Below, piece by piece: positions 32,255-39,670 of a DNA stretch of 64,000 bases. The notes beneath the pieces were generated by a model, which had not been told where the DNA came from, searched no databases, and worked only from the letters and a program-made list of their open reading frames with translations. The translations under genes and the position numbers were made by a program. Positions within the stretch are counted from its first letter, which is position 1; every line of letters starts with the position of its first letter. The stretch spans positions 372,001-436,000 of the forward strand of contig JACRPA010000006.1 of NCBI GenBank assembly GCA_016214145.1, given 5' to 3'. This DNA is from Rhodocyclales bacterium (GTDB taxonomy: Bacteria; Pseudomonadota; Gammaproteobacteria; Burkholderiales; Rhodocyclaceae).

Positions 32255-32533
32255 ATGATCCGGACGTTCAGACACCGAGGGCTTGAGCGCTTCTTCAGCA
32301 AAGGGGATCACCGCGGCATCCTGGCCAGGAGCGAGGCGCGGATCGAGCGGATGCTCGACCGCCTGGATGCGGCGGCCAGGCCCGAGGACATGAACCTGCC
32401 CGGCTACAAGTTCCACCGGCTGACGGGCGAGCGCAGGGGTACCTGCGCGGTTTCGGTGACCGGCAACTGGCGCATCACCTTTCGCTTCGACGGCGAGGAT
32501 GCCGTCGATGTGGACCTGGAGGACTATCACTGA
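32255..32533 (+). CDS. higB: HigB-type toxin
   Basis: 92 aa, RelE/ParE superfamily, plasmid-maintenance killer type: an mRNA interferase that cuts translated mRNA on the ribosome in characterised members. Seen: MIRTFRHRGLERFF, PGYKFHRLTGERRGTCAVSVTGNWRITFRF and the acidic C-terminus DVDLEDYH. The toxin precedes the antitoxin, as in HigBA systems. TGA overlaps the HigA ATG by one base. Confidence 0.92.
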   Translation: MIRTFRHRGLERFFSKGDHRGILARSEARIERMLDRLDAAARPEDMNLPGYKFHRLTGERRGTCAVSVTGNWRITFRFDGEDAVDVDLEDYH

Positions 32534-32850
32534 TGAAGACGCTGCGGAATCCCAACCGGCGCCCGACCCACCCGGGCGCGATCCTGCGCGAAGACGTGCT
32601 GCCGGCGCTCGCAATGACGCAGACCGAGTTCGCCGAGCGCCTGGGCGTCTCCCGCCTGTCGGTATCCGACCTGCTGCACGGCAAGCGCGCCATGACGCCC
32701 GAGATGGCTGCGCGCGTCGCCAGGCTCCTCAACACCACGCCGGAGAGCTGGCTGCGCATGCAGGAGGCCGTCGACTTGTGGGAAGTTCGGCAGCACCCCG
32801 AGAAGCTCGCCGGCATCAAGCCGATCAAGGCCGAGCGCCTGGCGGCCTGA
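32533..32850 (+). CDS. higA: HigA-type antitoxin
   Basis: 105 aa. Xre-type helix-turn-helix at about residues 27-65 (MTQTEFAERLGVSRLSVSDLLHGKRAMTPEMAARVARLL), preceded by RRPTHPGAILREDVLP, the HigA/VapI signature. Neutralises HigB and should repress at the inverted repeat at 32209-32227. One-base overlap with higB. Confidence 0.93.
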   Translation: MKTLRNPNRRPTHPGAILREDVLPALAMTQTEFAERLGVSRLSVSDLLHGKRAMTPEMAARVARLLNTTPESWLRMQEAVDLWEVRQHPEKLAGIKPIKAERLAA

Positions 32851-32860
32851 TTGTCGCGAT

Positions 32861-32876
32861 ATACAGAAATCTGTAT
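32861..32876 (+). promoter_or_regulatory. Palindromic operator before the VapB-like gene
   Basis: ATACAG - AAAT - CTGTAT, perfect 6-bp arms, 10 bp before the ATG at 32886. Fits autoregulation by the ribbon-helix-helix antitoxin. Confidence 0.6.
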
Positions 32877-32885
32877 TGTTGGCGC

Positions 32886-33131
32886 ATGAAAACCACGCTC
32901 GACATCAACGATTCCCTGCTGGCCAACGCCAAGGCGCTGGCCGCGCGGCAGCGCACCAGCCTGACGCGGCTGATCGAGGAGGGATTGCAGCTCCGCCTGC
33001 GGTCGTCGCGTGCCGCAAGCAACGCAGGTAAGCGCAAGCTTCCCGTCTTCAAGGGGCGCGGTGGGCTGGTTGCCGGGCTGGACCCCGGCAGCAACCAGGC
33101 CATGCTGGATGCCGCCGACGATGACGCCTGA
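32886..33131 (+). CDS. VapB-like antitoxin
   Basis: 81 aa. N-terminal ribbon-helix-helix (MKTTLDINDSLLANAKALAARQRTSLTRL...) and an acidic C-terminal tail ending DAADDDA that would bind a PIN toxin. Overlaps the start of the vapC remnant by 11 bp. The antitoxin is intact although its partner is not. Confidence 0.85.
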   Translation: MKTTLDINDSLLANAKALAARQRTSLTRLIEEGLQLRLRSSRAASNAGKRKLPVFKGRGGLVAGLDPGSNQAMLDAADDDA

Positions 33132-33379
33132 CGTCAATGTATTGATTGCGGCATCGCGCAGCGATCATCCCCACCACAAGGCAGCCTATGCCTGCCCTCG
33201 GCGCCGAGTGGCCGATGCTGCGCCAGCTCTGCATAGAGAAGAAACTGAGCGCCAACGACATTCCCGACGCGTGGCTCGCCGCGGCGGTGATTCAGCTCGG
33301 CGAGCACCTTGTCACGTTCGACGCCGATTTCAAGAAGCTGCTGAGGCGGACGCATGTAACCGTGCTTGCTCCCGCCTGA
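33121..33379 (+). pseudogene. Remnant of a VapC PIN-domain toxin
   Basis: The ATG at 33121 opens with MTPDVNVLIAASRSDHPHH, a typical PIN start with the first catalytic Asp. Around 33190 the frame changes: the C-terminal part of a VapC (ANDIPDAWLAAAVIQLGEHLVTFDADFKKLL) continues in the next frame to 33379. About 50-55 middle residues, including the second acidic site, are missing compared with a normal VapC of about 135 aa. Thus internal deletion plus frameshift; an active ribonuclease is not expected. Confidence 0.85.
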
Positions 33380-33415
33380 GGATTCGGCCCTCTTCCACAG
33401 AATCGAGGTAATGCC

Positions 33416-34390
33416 ATGCCCCACGCCATCCGCTTCCACCAGCCCGGCGGTCCCGACGTCCTGAAATGGGAAGAGGTCGCCGTCGGCGATCCCGGCCCGC
33501 TTGAAGCGCGCGTGCGCCATCACGCCGTCGGGCTCAATTTCATCGACATCTACCACCGCACCGGCGCCTATCCGCTGCCGCTGCCTTCAGGCATCGGACT
33601 CGAAGGCGCGGGGGTGGTGGAGGCGGTCGGCGCCGAGGTGAAGGACCTCAAGGCCGGTGATCGTGTCGCCTATGCGGGCGGGCCGGTCGGCGCTTATGCC
33701 GAGGTTCGCCTGATTCCGGCCGACCGGCTGGTGAAGCTGCCGGAGGCGCTGTCCTTCGAGCAGGGCGCGGCGATGATGCTGCAGGGCATGACCGCGCAGT
33801 ACCTGCTGCGGCGCACCTACCGCGTGCAGCCGGGCGACACCATCCTGATCCATGCCGCCGCCGGCGGCGTCGGCCTCATCGTCTGCCAGTGGGCGAAGGC
33901 GCTCGGGGCGAAGGTGATCGGCACGGTCGGCTCGGACGAGAAGGCGGCGCTGGCGAAGGCGCACGGCTGCGACCATCCGATTGTTTATACCCGCGAGAAG
34001 TTCGCCGAGCGCGTCAGGGAGCTCACCGTCGGCGAGGGCGTGGCGGCGGTGTACGACTCCATCGGCAAGGACACCTTCATGGATTCGCTGTCGTGCCTGC
34101 GGCCCATGGGCATGATGGCGCTGTTCGGCGCGGCGTCCGGCCCGGTGCCGCCCTTCGACCTCGGCCTGCTGGCGAAGATGGGAGCCCTCTTCATCACGCG
34201 GCCGACGCTGTTTGTCTATACGGCAAAACGCAGCGATCTCGTGCAGACGGCGGACGAGCTGTTCGGCATGGTCACCTCGGGCAAGGTGAAGATCGAGGTG
34301 AACCAGCGCTACGCCCTGAAGGACGCGGCGAAGGCGCAGGCCGATCTGGAAGCGCGCAAGACGACCGGCTCGACGATCCTGCTGCCCTGA
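33416..34390 (+). CDS. qor: NADPH:quinone oxidoreductase (Qor-type)
   Basis: 324-aa zinc-independent medium-chain reductase. N-terminal GroES-like domain (AVGLNFIDIYHRTGAYPLPLPSG, GLEGAGVVEAVG), Rossmann domain with AAAGGVGLIVCQWAKALGAKVIGTVGS, and the C-terminal KDAAKAQADLEARKTTGSTILLP typical of QOR1. No zinc ligands. Monocistronic between TA loci; a 25-bp element with an insertion follows it. Confidence 0.94.
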   Translation: MPHAIRFHQPGGPDVLKWEEVAVGDPGPLEARVRHHAVGLNFIDIYHRTGAYPLPLPSGIGLEGAGVVEAVGAEVKDLKAGDRVAYAGGPVGAYAEVRLIPADRLVKLPEALSFEQGAAMMLQGMTAQYLLRRTYRVQPGDTILIHAAAGGVGLIVCQWAKALGAKVIGTVGSDEKAALAKAHGCDHPIVYTREKFAERVRELTVGEGVAAVYDSIGKDTFMDSLSCLRPMGMMALFGAASGPVPPFDLGLLAKMGALFITRPTLFVYTAKRSDLVQTADELFGMVTSGKVKIEVNQRYALKDAAKAQADLEARKTTGSTILLP

Positions 34391-34394
34391 ACCT

Positions 34395-34446
34395 CGCCGT
34401 CCTGCGGGGACTGGTGCCAGCCCTTGTTTCTGTGGTGCTGACTTTT
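34395..34446 (+). repeat. 25-bp element, copy 8 (interrupted)
   Basis: CGCCGT-CCTGCGGG-GACTG (34395-34413) is followed 24 bp later by CTGACTTTT (34438-34446). The two halves together make a full element with a short insertion and CTG repeated at the junction. Located between qor and the Phd/VapC operator. Confidence 0.55.
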
Positions 34447-34479
34447 CGGCGTTGCCGGGCCGGTGGGGCTGTGCTATTG

Positions 34480-34497
34480 TCCAAATGACCATTTGGA
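34480..34497 (+). promoter_or_regulatory. Palindromic operator of the Phd/VapC operon
   Basis: TCCAAAT - GACC - ATTTGGA, perfect 7-bp arms, ending 8 bp before the antitoxin ATG at 34506. Probable site for autorepression by the Phd/YefM-type antitoxin. Confidence 0.65.
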
Positions 34498-34505
34498 ACA
34501 GTTAA

Positions 34506-34763
34506 ATGACCACTAAAGCCGTCAGCGTCACGGAATTCAAGGCGCATTGCCTGGATGTGATCCGCCAGGTCGAGCAGGCGGGTACCACCGTCGATCTGGT
34601 GCGTCGCGGGCGCGTCGTCGCCCGCCTGGTGCCGACGGCGCCCGCCGCGCGCGGCACGCCAGCCTGGCTGCGGTTGCGCGGGCGTGGTGCGCTGGCGGCT
34701 GCGCCGGAGGAGTCCGTGCTGGATGCCGCCGACTTCGACGCCCTGCGCGGCGCCGGCAAGTGA
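34506..34763 (+). CDS. Phd/YefM-type antitoxin
   Basis: 85 aa. N-terminal Phd fold (VSVTEFKAHCLDVIRQVEQAGTTVDLVRRGRVVARLVP), with an acidic C-terminal tail (PEESVLDAADFDALRGAGK) for toxin binding. Its TGA overlaps the GTG start of the PIN toxin. Operator palindrome directly upstream. Confidence 0.88.
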   Translation: MTTKAVSVTEFKAHCLDVIRQVEQAGTTVDLVRRGRVVARLVPTAPAARGTPAWLRLRGRGALAAAPEESVLDAADFDALRGAGK

Positions 34764-35170
34764 AACCGCCGCTCCTGCTGGATACCCATGTCTGGCTGTG
34801 GTGGCTGCTGGGCCAGCCGCAGCTCGCCGCGCGCGAGCGCGACGCGCTCGACCGGCTCGCCGCGGCCGGCACGCCGCCCGGGCTTTCCGCCATCAGCCTG
34901 TGGGAGGCGCAGATGCTTGCTGCCAGGGGGCGCCTCAGCGTGGATGAGCCGCTCACCCACTGGCTGCCTACTGCCGCAGCGCCGGAAACCGTCACCGTGC
35001 TGCCGCTGGATGTCGCGACGATTCTTGCGCTCGATGCGCTGCCGAAGGGATTTCACGGCGATCCCGCCGACCGCATCGTCGTCGCCACGGCGCGGGCGCA
35101 TGGTGTGCCGCTGGCCACGCGCGACGGCAACATCCGCCGTTCGCGCGCCGCCAAAATCTGGAAGCCCTGA
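34760..35170 (+). CDS. vapC: VapC-type PIN-domain ribonuclease toxin
   Basis: 136 aa from a GTG start overlapping the antitoxin stop (GTGA). PIN domain of the Sll0205-like group: LLLDTHVWLWWL (first Asp), ISLWEAQML (Glu), GDPADRIVVATARAHGVPLATRDGNI (acidic C-terminal pair). All catalytic acids are present, so the toxin should be active, in contrast to the vapC remnant 1.6 kb upstream. Confidence 0.9.
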   Translation: MKPPLLLDTHVWLWWLLGQPQLAARERDALDRLAAAGTPPGLSAISLWEAQMLAARGRLSVDEPLTHWLPTAAAPETVTVLPLDVATILALDALPKGFHGDPADRIVVATARAHGVPLATRDGNIRRSRAAKIWKP

Positions 35171-35181
35171 CAGCTTGTTGT

Positions 35182-35206
35182 CGCCGTATTGCGGAGACTG
35201 ACTTTT
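35182..35206 (+). repeat. 25-bp element, copy 9 (perfect)
   Basis: CGCCGT-ATTGCGGA-GACTGACTTTT between vapC and maoC, which converge here. Its last two bases form part of the TAA stop of maoC, as copy 3 does for proA. Confidence 0.8.
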
Positions 35207-35699
35207 ACGGCGCCGGCCGCGGCATGACCGGCGCCTTGCCGCGCTTGAACACCATCACGGTGCGGATGAAGCCGATCACCGTCTTGCCGTCCTGGTTGAA
35301 GCCGGTGGTGCGCACCTTGACGATGCCGACGTCGGGGCGCGACTTCGATTCGCGCTTTTCCAGCACTTCCGACTGCGAGTAGAGCGTGTCGCCTTCGAAC
35401 ACCGGGTTGGGCAGGCGCACCTCGTCCCAGCCGAGGTTGGCGAAGACGTTCTGCGAGATGTCGGTGACGCTCTGCCCGGTGATCAGCGCCAGGGTGAAGG
35501 TGGAATCCACCAGCGGCTGGCCGAACTCGGTCTGCGCCGCGTAGTGGCGGTCGAAGTGGATCGGCGCGGTGTTCTGCGTCAGCAGGGTGAACCACGAATT
35601 ATCCACCGCCAGCACGGTGCGCCCGAGCGGGTGGCGGTAAAGGTCGCCCACCTCGAAGTCCTCGAAGAAGCGGCCCTGCCAGCCGGGTTTTTCGGTCAT
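35205..35699 (-). CDS. MaoC family dehydratase
   Basis: 164-aa hot-dog-fold enoyl-CoA-type hydratase. Seen: MTEKPGWQGRFFEDFEVGDLY at the start, VDNSWFTLLTQNTAPIHFDRHYAA (hydratase motif) and PVFEGDTLYSQSEV. Probably acts on a CoA thioester; substrate not determinable here. Start at ATG 35699. Stop codon supplied by the adjacent 25-bp element. 10 bp after mgtE on the same strand. Confidence 0.9.
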   Translation of the reverse strand: MTEKPGWQGRFFEDFEVGDLYRHPLGRTVLAVDNSWFTLLTQNTAPIHFDRHYAAQTEFGQPLVDSTFTLALITGQSVTDISQNVFANLGWDEVRLPNPVFEGDTLYSQSEVLEKRESKSRPDVGIVKVRTTGFNQDGKTVIGFIRTVMVFKRGKAPVMPRPAP

Positions 35700-35709
35700 G
35701 GTTTTTTCC

Positions 35710-36702
35710 TTAAAAAAGAAACGCGGTGACTGCCGCAAAATAGATCAGCAGGCTCAGCACGTCCTGGATGATGGTGGCGAGCGGGCCGCTGCCGTAGGCC
35801 GGGTCGGTGCCCATCTTCTGCAGCAGCCAGGGCAGGAGCAGGCCGATGGTGGTGGCCACGCCGCCGGCCGCGAACAGCGCGACGGTGACCGCCAGCGCCA
35901 GGTGCCAGTCGCCGAAGGCCAGCCAGACGGCGGGGAAGGTGATGCCGCCGAGGACGAGGCCGATCAGCAGCCCGGTGCGCAATTCTCCGCCGACCAGATG
36001 CGCCAGCCCGGCGTGGGACAGCGACAGGCCGCGCACCGCAATCGCCTCGGTCTGCGTGCCGATGGCGTCGGCCAGGTAGACGAGCCCTGGCACGAAGAAG
36101 GCGATTGCGACCTTGCTGGAGAGCGCCTGCTCGAAGCGGGCGACGATGAAGGTCGCCACCATGCTGCCGAGCAGCCCGATGATGAGCCAGGGCAGGCGAT
36201 GGCGGGCGCGGCGCAGCGGCGGCGCCTCGATGGCCTCGCGGGCGCGATGGGCTTCCCGCCCGATGCCGGCGATGCGGTGGATGTCCTCGACGTGCTCGCG
36301 GCGCAGGATGTGCAGGAGGGCCGAGGCGGGCACGACCCCCAGCAGCCGTTCGCCGCGGTCGACGATGGGCACCGCGTCGAGCATGTGGTGCAGGGCCAGC
36401 GAGGCGACCTTTTCCTGGTCGATGTCGGCGTGCACGCGGGGGTAGTCGCGGCGCATGGCTTCGCCGATCGTCCGGCCGGCCGGCAGGGTCAGCAGGGCGG
36501 CGGCGTCGAGGATGCCGAGCAGGCGTTCGTCGTCGTCGAGCACGCAGATCAGGTCGGCGCATTCGAAGTCGCGGCCGGACAGGCCGGCAATGGCCTCCGC
36601 GGCGGTTTGCTGCGGCTTGGCCCGCGGCACGCCGCCCACCAGATAGCGGGCCGCCGTTTCGCCGCCGTGCCCCGGCGCGTGCTGTTGCCGTCGGTGAGTC
36701 AT
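35710..36702 (-). CDS. mgtE: MgtE-family magnesium transporter, short form
   Basis: 330 aa. Two CBS repeats (about residues 40-160, with ECADLICVLDDDERLLGILD and LHHMLDAVPIVDRGERLLGVVP) followed by five membrane helices containing GLVYLADAIGTQTEAIAVRGL, the MgtE pore signature. The N-terminal superhelical MgtE_N domain of the usual 450-aa protein is absent, so gating by that domain is lost. Divergent from parA with only 23 bp between starts. Confidence 0.9.
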   Translation of the reverse strand: MTHRRQQHAPGHGGETAARYLVGGVPRAKPQQTAAEAIAGLSGRDFECADLICVLDDDERLLGILDAAALLTLPAGRTIGEAMRRDYPRVHADIDQEKVASLALHHMLDAVPIVDRGERLLGVVPASALLHILRREHVEDIHRIAGIGREAHRAREAIEAPPLRRARHRLPWLIIGLLGSMVATFIVARFEQALSSKVAIAFFVPGLVYLADAIGTQTEAIAVRGLSLSHAGLAHLVGGELRTGLLIGLVLGGITFPAVWLAFGDWHLALAVTVALFAAGGVATTIGLLLPWLLQKMGTDPAYGSGPLATIIQDVLSLLIYFAAVTAFLF

Positions 36703-36725
36703 GCCGTCTATGGTAAATTAACTTG

Positions 36726-37361
36726 ATGCTCCAATCATTCCTTATCGCCAACCCCAAGGGCGGCTGCGGCAAGACGACCCTGGCGACCAACCTCGCCGGC
36801 TACTTCGCGCGGCAGGGCCATCGCGTCATGCTGGGCGACATCGACCGCCAGCAGTCGGCGCGCGAATGGCTTAAGCTGCGCCCGCAGGGGCTGCCGCCGA
36901 TCCGCAGTTGGGACATCGCGCCGGGCGAGCCGGCCCGCCCGCCGAGGGACACCACGCACGTGGTGCTCGACACGCCGGCCGGACTGCACGGGAAAAAACT
37001 CGATGTGGTGGTGAAGAGCATCCACCGCGTCATCGTGCCGCTGCAGCCCTCGATCTTCGACATCCTCGCCACGCGCGACTTCCTCGACGTGCTGCTGGAG
37101 GAGAAGGCGGTGCGAAACCAGAAGACCTTCGTCGCCGTGGTCGGCATGCGCGTAGACCCGCGCACGCGGGCGGCGCACGAGCTGGAGCGCTTCCTCGATG
37201 GCCTCGACGTGCCGGTGCTCGGCTTCCTGCGCGACACCCAGACCTACGTCCAGGCCGCCGCCCACGGCTTGACCCTCTTCGACCTCTCGCCCGCGCGGGC
37301 CGAGAAGGACCTGCCGCAGTGGCAGGGCATCATCGACTGGGTCGACGCGCCGCACGAGTAG
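36726..37361 (+). CDS. Orphan ParA/MinD-family ATPase
   Basis: 211 aa. Deviant Walker A NPKGGCGKTTLATNLAG, GDIDRQQSAREWL (switch I), and HVVLDTPAGLHG. No ParB or DNA-binding partner is adjacent; its length fits small ParA proteins of the chromosome that position other cargo. Start at ATG 36726. Overlaps the convergent LysR gene by 32 bp. Confidence 0.9.
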   Translation: MLQSFLIANPKGGCGKTTLATNLAGYFARQGHRVMLGDIDRQQSAREWLKLRPQGLPPIRSWDIAPGEPARPPRDTTHVVLDTPAGLHGKKLDVVVKSIHRVIVPLQPSIFDILATRDFLDVLLEEKAVRNQKTFVAVVGMRVDPRTRAAHELERFLDGLDVPVLGFLRDTQTYVQAAAHGLTLFDLSPARAEKDLPQWQGIIDWVDAPHE

Positions 37362-38280
37362 CGCGCTTCCCCGGCGCCTCGCCCAGCAGGCGCGCACGCA
37401 AGGCCTCATCTGCCAGCCGTTCCAGGAACCACGCCAGCGCCAGCCCTTCGTGATCGCTGCGCCAGGCGATATGCAGCGGCAGGTCGGGCGCCGCTTCGGT
37501 GGTGCGCCTGGCCACCAGCCGGCCGGCGGCGATTTCCGGCGCGGCGAGCGGCTGCGGCAGATGCCCTACGCCCAGCCCCGCCGCCTGCGCCGCCAGCTTG
37601 GCGGCGAAGTCCGGCACCACCAGCGTGTCCTGTCCCGAGAGCAGCCCCGCCGTGCGCGCCAGCAGCTGGCGCGAGGTGTCGGCGATCACCACGGCGCGGT
37701 GCTTGAGCAACGCCGCGGTGGGTATCGGTTCGCGCATCTTCGCCAGCGGGTGGGACGGCGCCACCGCGAAGACCGGCTGCGAGCGGCCGAGGAATTGCGT
37801 CCGGTAGCCGCCGCCCGGCGGCATGTCGCCGGGCGCGCCGATGGCGAGGTCGGCGCGCCTTGTGGCCAGCGCGTCCCAGCAGCCGCCCAGCACTTCGCTC
37901 GACAGGCGCAGCCGGGTGCCGGACATCTGCTTGTAGAACTCCCCGATCAGCGGCCACAGCGCGTTCAGGTCGAGCACCGACTCGACGGCGATGCGCAGTT
38001 CATGTTCCCAGCCGGTGGCGATGCGCTTGACGCGGCACTCCAGTTCGCCGGCGGCGCTGAGCAGGTGGCGGCCCTCCTCCAGCAGCAGGCGGCCGGCCGG
38101 CGTCAGCACGGCGCGGCGGCCCTGGCGCACGAACAGCGTCACGGCGAGGTCGCCCTCCAGCTTGTTGATGGCGTGGGTCAGCGCCGAGGGCACGCGGTGC
38201 AGCGCTTCGGCCGCCGCGGCGAAGCTGCCGCGCGTATCGATGGCGTCGAGGACCTGCAGGGCGTCGAGGGAAATCCGCAT
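37330..38280 (-). CDS. LysR family transcriptional regulator
   Basis: 316 aa. N-terminal winged HTH (LQVLDAIDTRGSFAAAAEALHRVPSALTHAINKLEGDL), then the periplasmic-binding-protein-like effector domain. Divergent from the pirin gene with a 111-bp AT-rich spacer, the typical position for the regulator of pirin and the flavodoxin downstream. Effector unknown. C-terminal tail is Arg-rich where it overlaps parA. Confidence 0.93.
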   Translation of the reverse strand: MRISLDALQVLDAIDTRGSFAAAAEALHRVPSALTHAINKLEGDLAVTLFVRQGRRAVLTPAGRLLLEEGRHLLSAAGELECRVKRIATGWEHELRIAVESVLDLNALWPLIGEFYKQMSGTRLRLSSEVLGGCWDALATRRADLAIGAPGDMPPGGGYRTQFLGRSQPVFAVAPSHPLAKMREPIPTAALLKHRAVVIADTSRQLLARTAGLLSGQDTLVVPDFAAKLAAQAAGLGVGHLPQPLAAPEIAAGRLVARRTTEAAPDLPLHIAWRSDHEGLALAWFLERLADEALRARLLGEAPGKRATRAARRPSR

Positions 38281-38391
38281 GTTGAAAATATTTGAACGAT
38301 AAAGCCGAAATAATTCGCTTTTTTTCAGCTTAGGCAGGATTTACGATGGCGTCAATCGATGAATGCGTTTGAACAGAAAAAGGAGAAAATC

Positions 38392-39090
38392 ATGATCCGG
38401 ATCCGCAAGGGCAGCGAGCGCGGCCACGCCGACCACGGCTGGCTGCAAAGCTGGCACACCTTCTCTTTCGCCGACTACCACGATCCTGCGGAAATGGGCT
38501 GGCACGGCCTGCGCGTCATCAACGAGGACATTGTCCAGCCCGGCATGGGCTTCGGCACGCACGGCCACCGCGACATGGAGATCGTCACCTGGATCCTCGA
38601 CGGCGCGCTGGAGCACAAGGACAGCATGGGCAACGGCGCGGTGATCCGCCCGGGCGAAGCGCAGCGCATGAGCGCCGGCAAGGGCGTGCTGCACAGCGAG
38701 TTCAATTCCTCGCAGGAGAAGGCGACGCATCTGCTGCAGATCTGGATCGAGCCGAAGGTGCGCGGCGTGCGCCCGAGCTACGAGCAGACCTTCTTTCCGC
38801 CGGAAGCGCGGCGCGGCCGCCTGCGTCTGGTGGCCTCGAACGACGGCCGCGAGGGCAGTGTGACGATCCACCAGGATGCCGCGCTCTACGCCGCGCTGCT
38901 GGCGCCGGGCGAGACGGTGCGCCACATCCCGGCGCCGGGCCGCCATGCCTACCTGCACGTGGCGCGCGGCGCCGTGAAGTTGAATAGTCAGTCGCTGCAG
39001 GACGGCGACGGCGCCAAGATCGCCGATGAGGAAAATCTGGAGATCGTCGCGTCGGAAGATGCGGAAATTCTATTGTTCGACCTACCCTGA
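38392..39090 (+). CDS. Pirin family protein (YhhW-like)
   Basis: 232-aa bicupin. Metal site in the N-terminal cupin: GTHGHRDMEIVTWILDG (His residues) and SAGKGVLHSEFN. The closest known type is E. coli YhhW, a quercetin 2,3-dioxygenase-like enzyme; real substrate open. Start at ATG 38392 because AAAGGAG lies 7 nt upstream. Followed 13 bp later by a flavodoxin gene; LysR is divergent. Carries a near-perfect 25-bp element in frame. Confidence 0.93.
   Translation: MIRIRKGSERGHADHGWLQSWHTFSFADYHDPAEMGWHGLRVINEDIVQPGMGFGTHGHRDMEIVTWILDGALEHKDSMGNGAVIRPGEAQRMSAGKGVLHSEFNSSQEKATHLLQIWIEPKVRGVRPSYEQTFFPPEARRGRLRLVASNDGREGSVTIHQDAALYAALLAPGETVRHIPAPGRHAYLHVARGAVKLNSQSLQDGDGAKIADEENLEIVASEDAEILLFDLP
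38983..39007 (-). repeat. 25-bp element, copy 10 (one mismatch)
   Basis: Minus strand CGCCGT-CCTGCAGC-GACTGACTATT inside the pirin gene; coding strand reads NSQSLQDGD. Only the T-tract differs from the consensus. Confidence 0.65.
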
Positions 39091-39103
39091 AAGGAACCAG
39101 GCA

Positions 39104-39670
39104 ATGAAGAAAGTGGCAGTGGTGTATCACAGCGGTTACGGTCATACCGAGCGCCAGGCGAAGGCCGTGGCCGAGGGAGCGGCGGCGGTGGCCGGCGTGA
39201 CGGCGCAACTGGTGTCGGTGGCGGATGCCGACAAGCACTGGGACGACCTGGCGGCGGCGGATGCGATCATCTTCGGCGCGCCCACCTACATGGGCAGCGT
39301 CTCGGGCGACTTCAAGAAGTTCATGGACGACAGTTCCAAGGCCTGGTTCGCCTCGGCCTGGAAGGACAAGCTCGCCGCCGGCTTCACCAATTCCGGCAGC
39401 CAGAGCGGGGACAAGCTGAACTCGCTGATCCAGTTGATGGTCTTCGCCAACCAGCAGGGCATGCTGTGGGTCAGCCTCGGCCTGATGCCGGGCAACAACA
39501 ACAGCAAGGGCTCGGTTGACGACCTCAACCGCCTCGGCAGCTTCTCCGGCGCGATGTCGCAGTCGAATGTCGACCAGGGTGCCGAGGGCATGCTGGAGAG
39601 CGATCTGAAGACGGCCGCTCACCTGGGCCGGCGCGTGGCGGAGGCGGCGTTGCGCTACAGCCGCGGCTGA
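39104..39670 (+). CDS. Flavodoxin-like NAD(P)H:quinone reductase (WrbA-like)
   Basis: 188 aa. FMN phosphate loop at the N-terminus (VVYHSGYGHTERQAKAVAEG), then FGAPTYMGSVSGDFKKFMD and the FTNSGSQSGDKLNSL segment, typical of flavodoxin_2/WrbA proteins. Probably reduces quinones. AAGGAACC site before ATG 39104, 13 bp after pirin, so the pair is likely co-transcribed under the divergent LysR. Confidence 0.92.
   Translation: MKKVAVVYHSGYGHTERQAKAVAEGAAAVAGVTAQLVSVADADKHWDDLAAADAIIFGAPTYMGSVSGDFKKFMDDSSKAWFASAWKDKLAAGFTNSGSQSGDKLNSLIQLMVFANQQGMLWVSLGLMPGNNNSKGSVDDLNRLGSFSGAMSQSNVDQGAEGMLESDLKTAAHLGRRVAEAALRYSRG

Noticed and set aside
36726-37361. Plasmid or chromosome partition locus
   Set aside because: ParA stands alone; no ParB, no parS-like palindrome and no replication origin features were seen.
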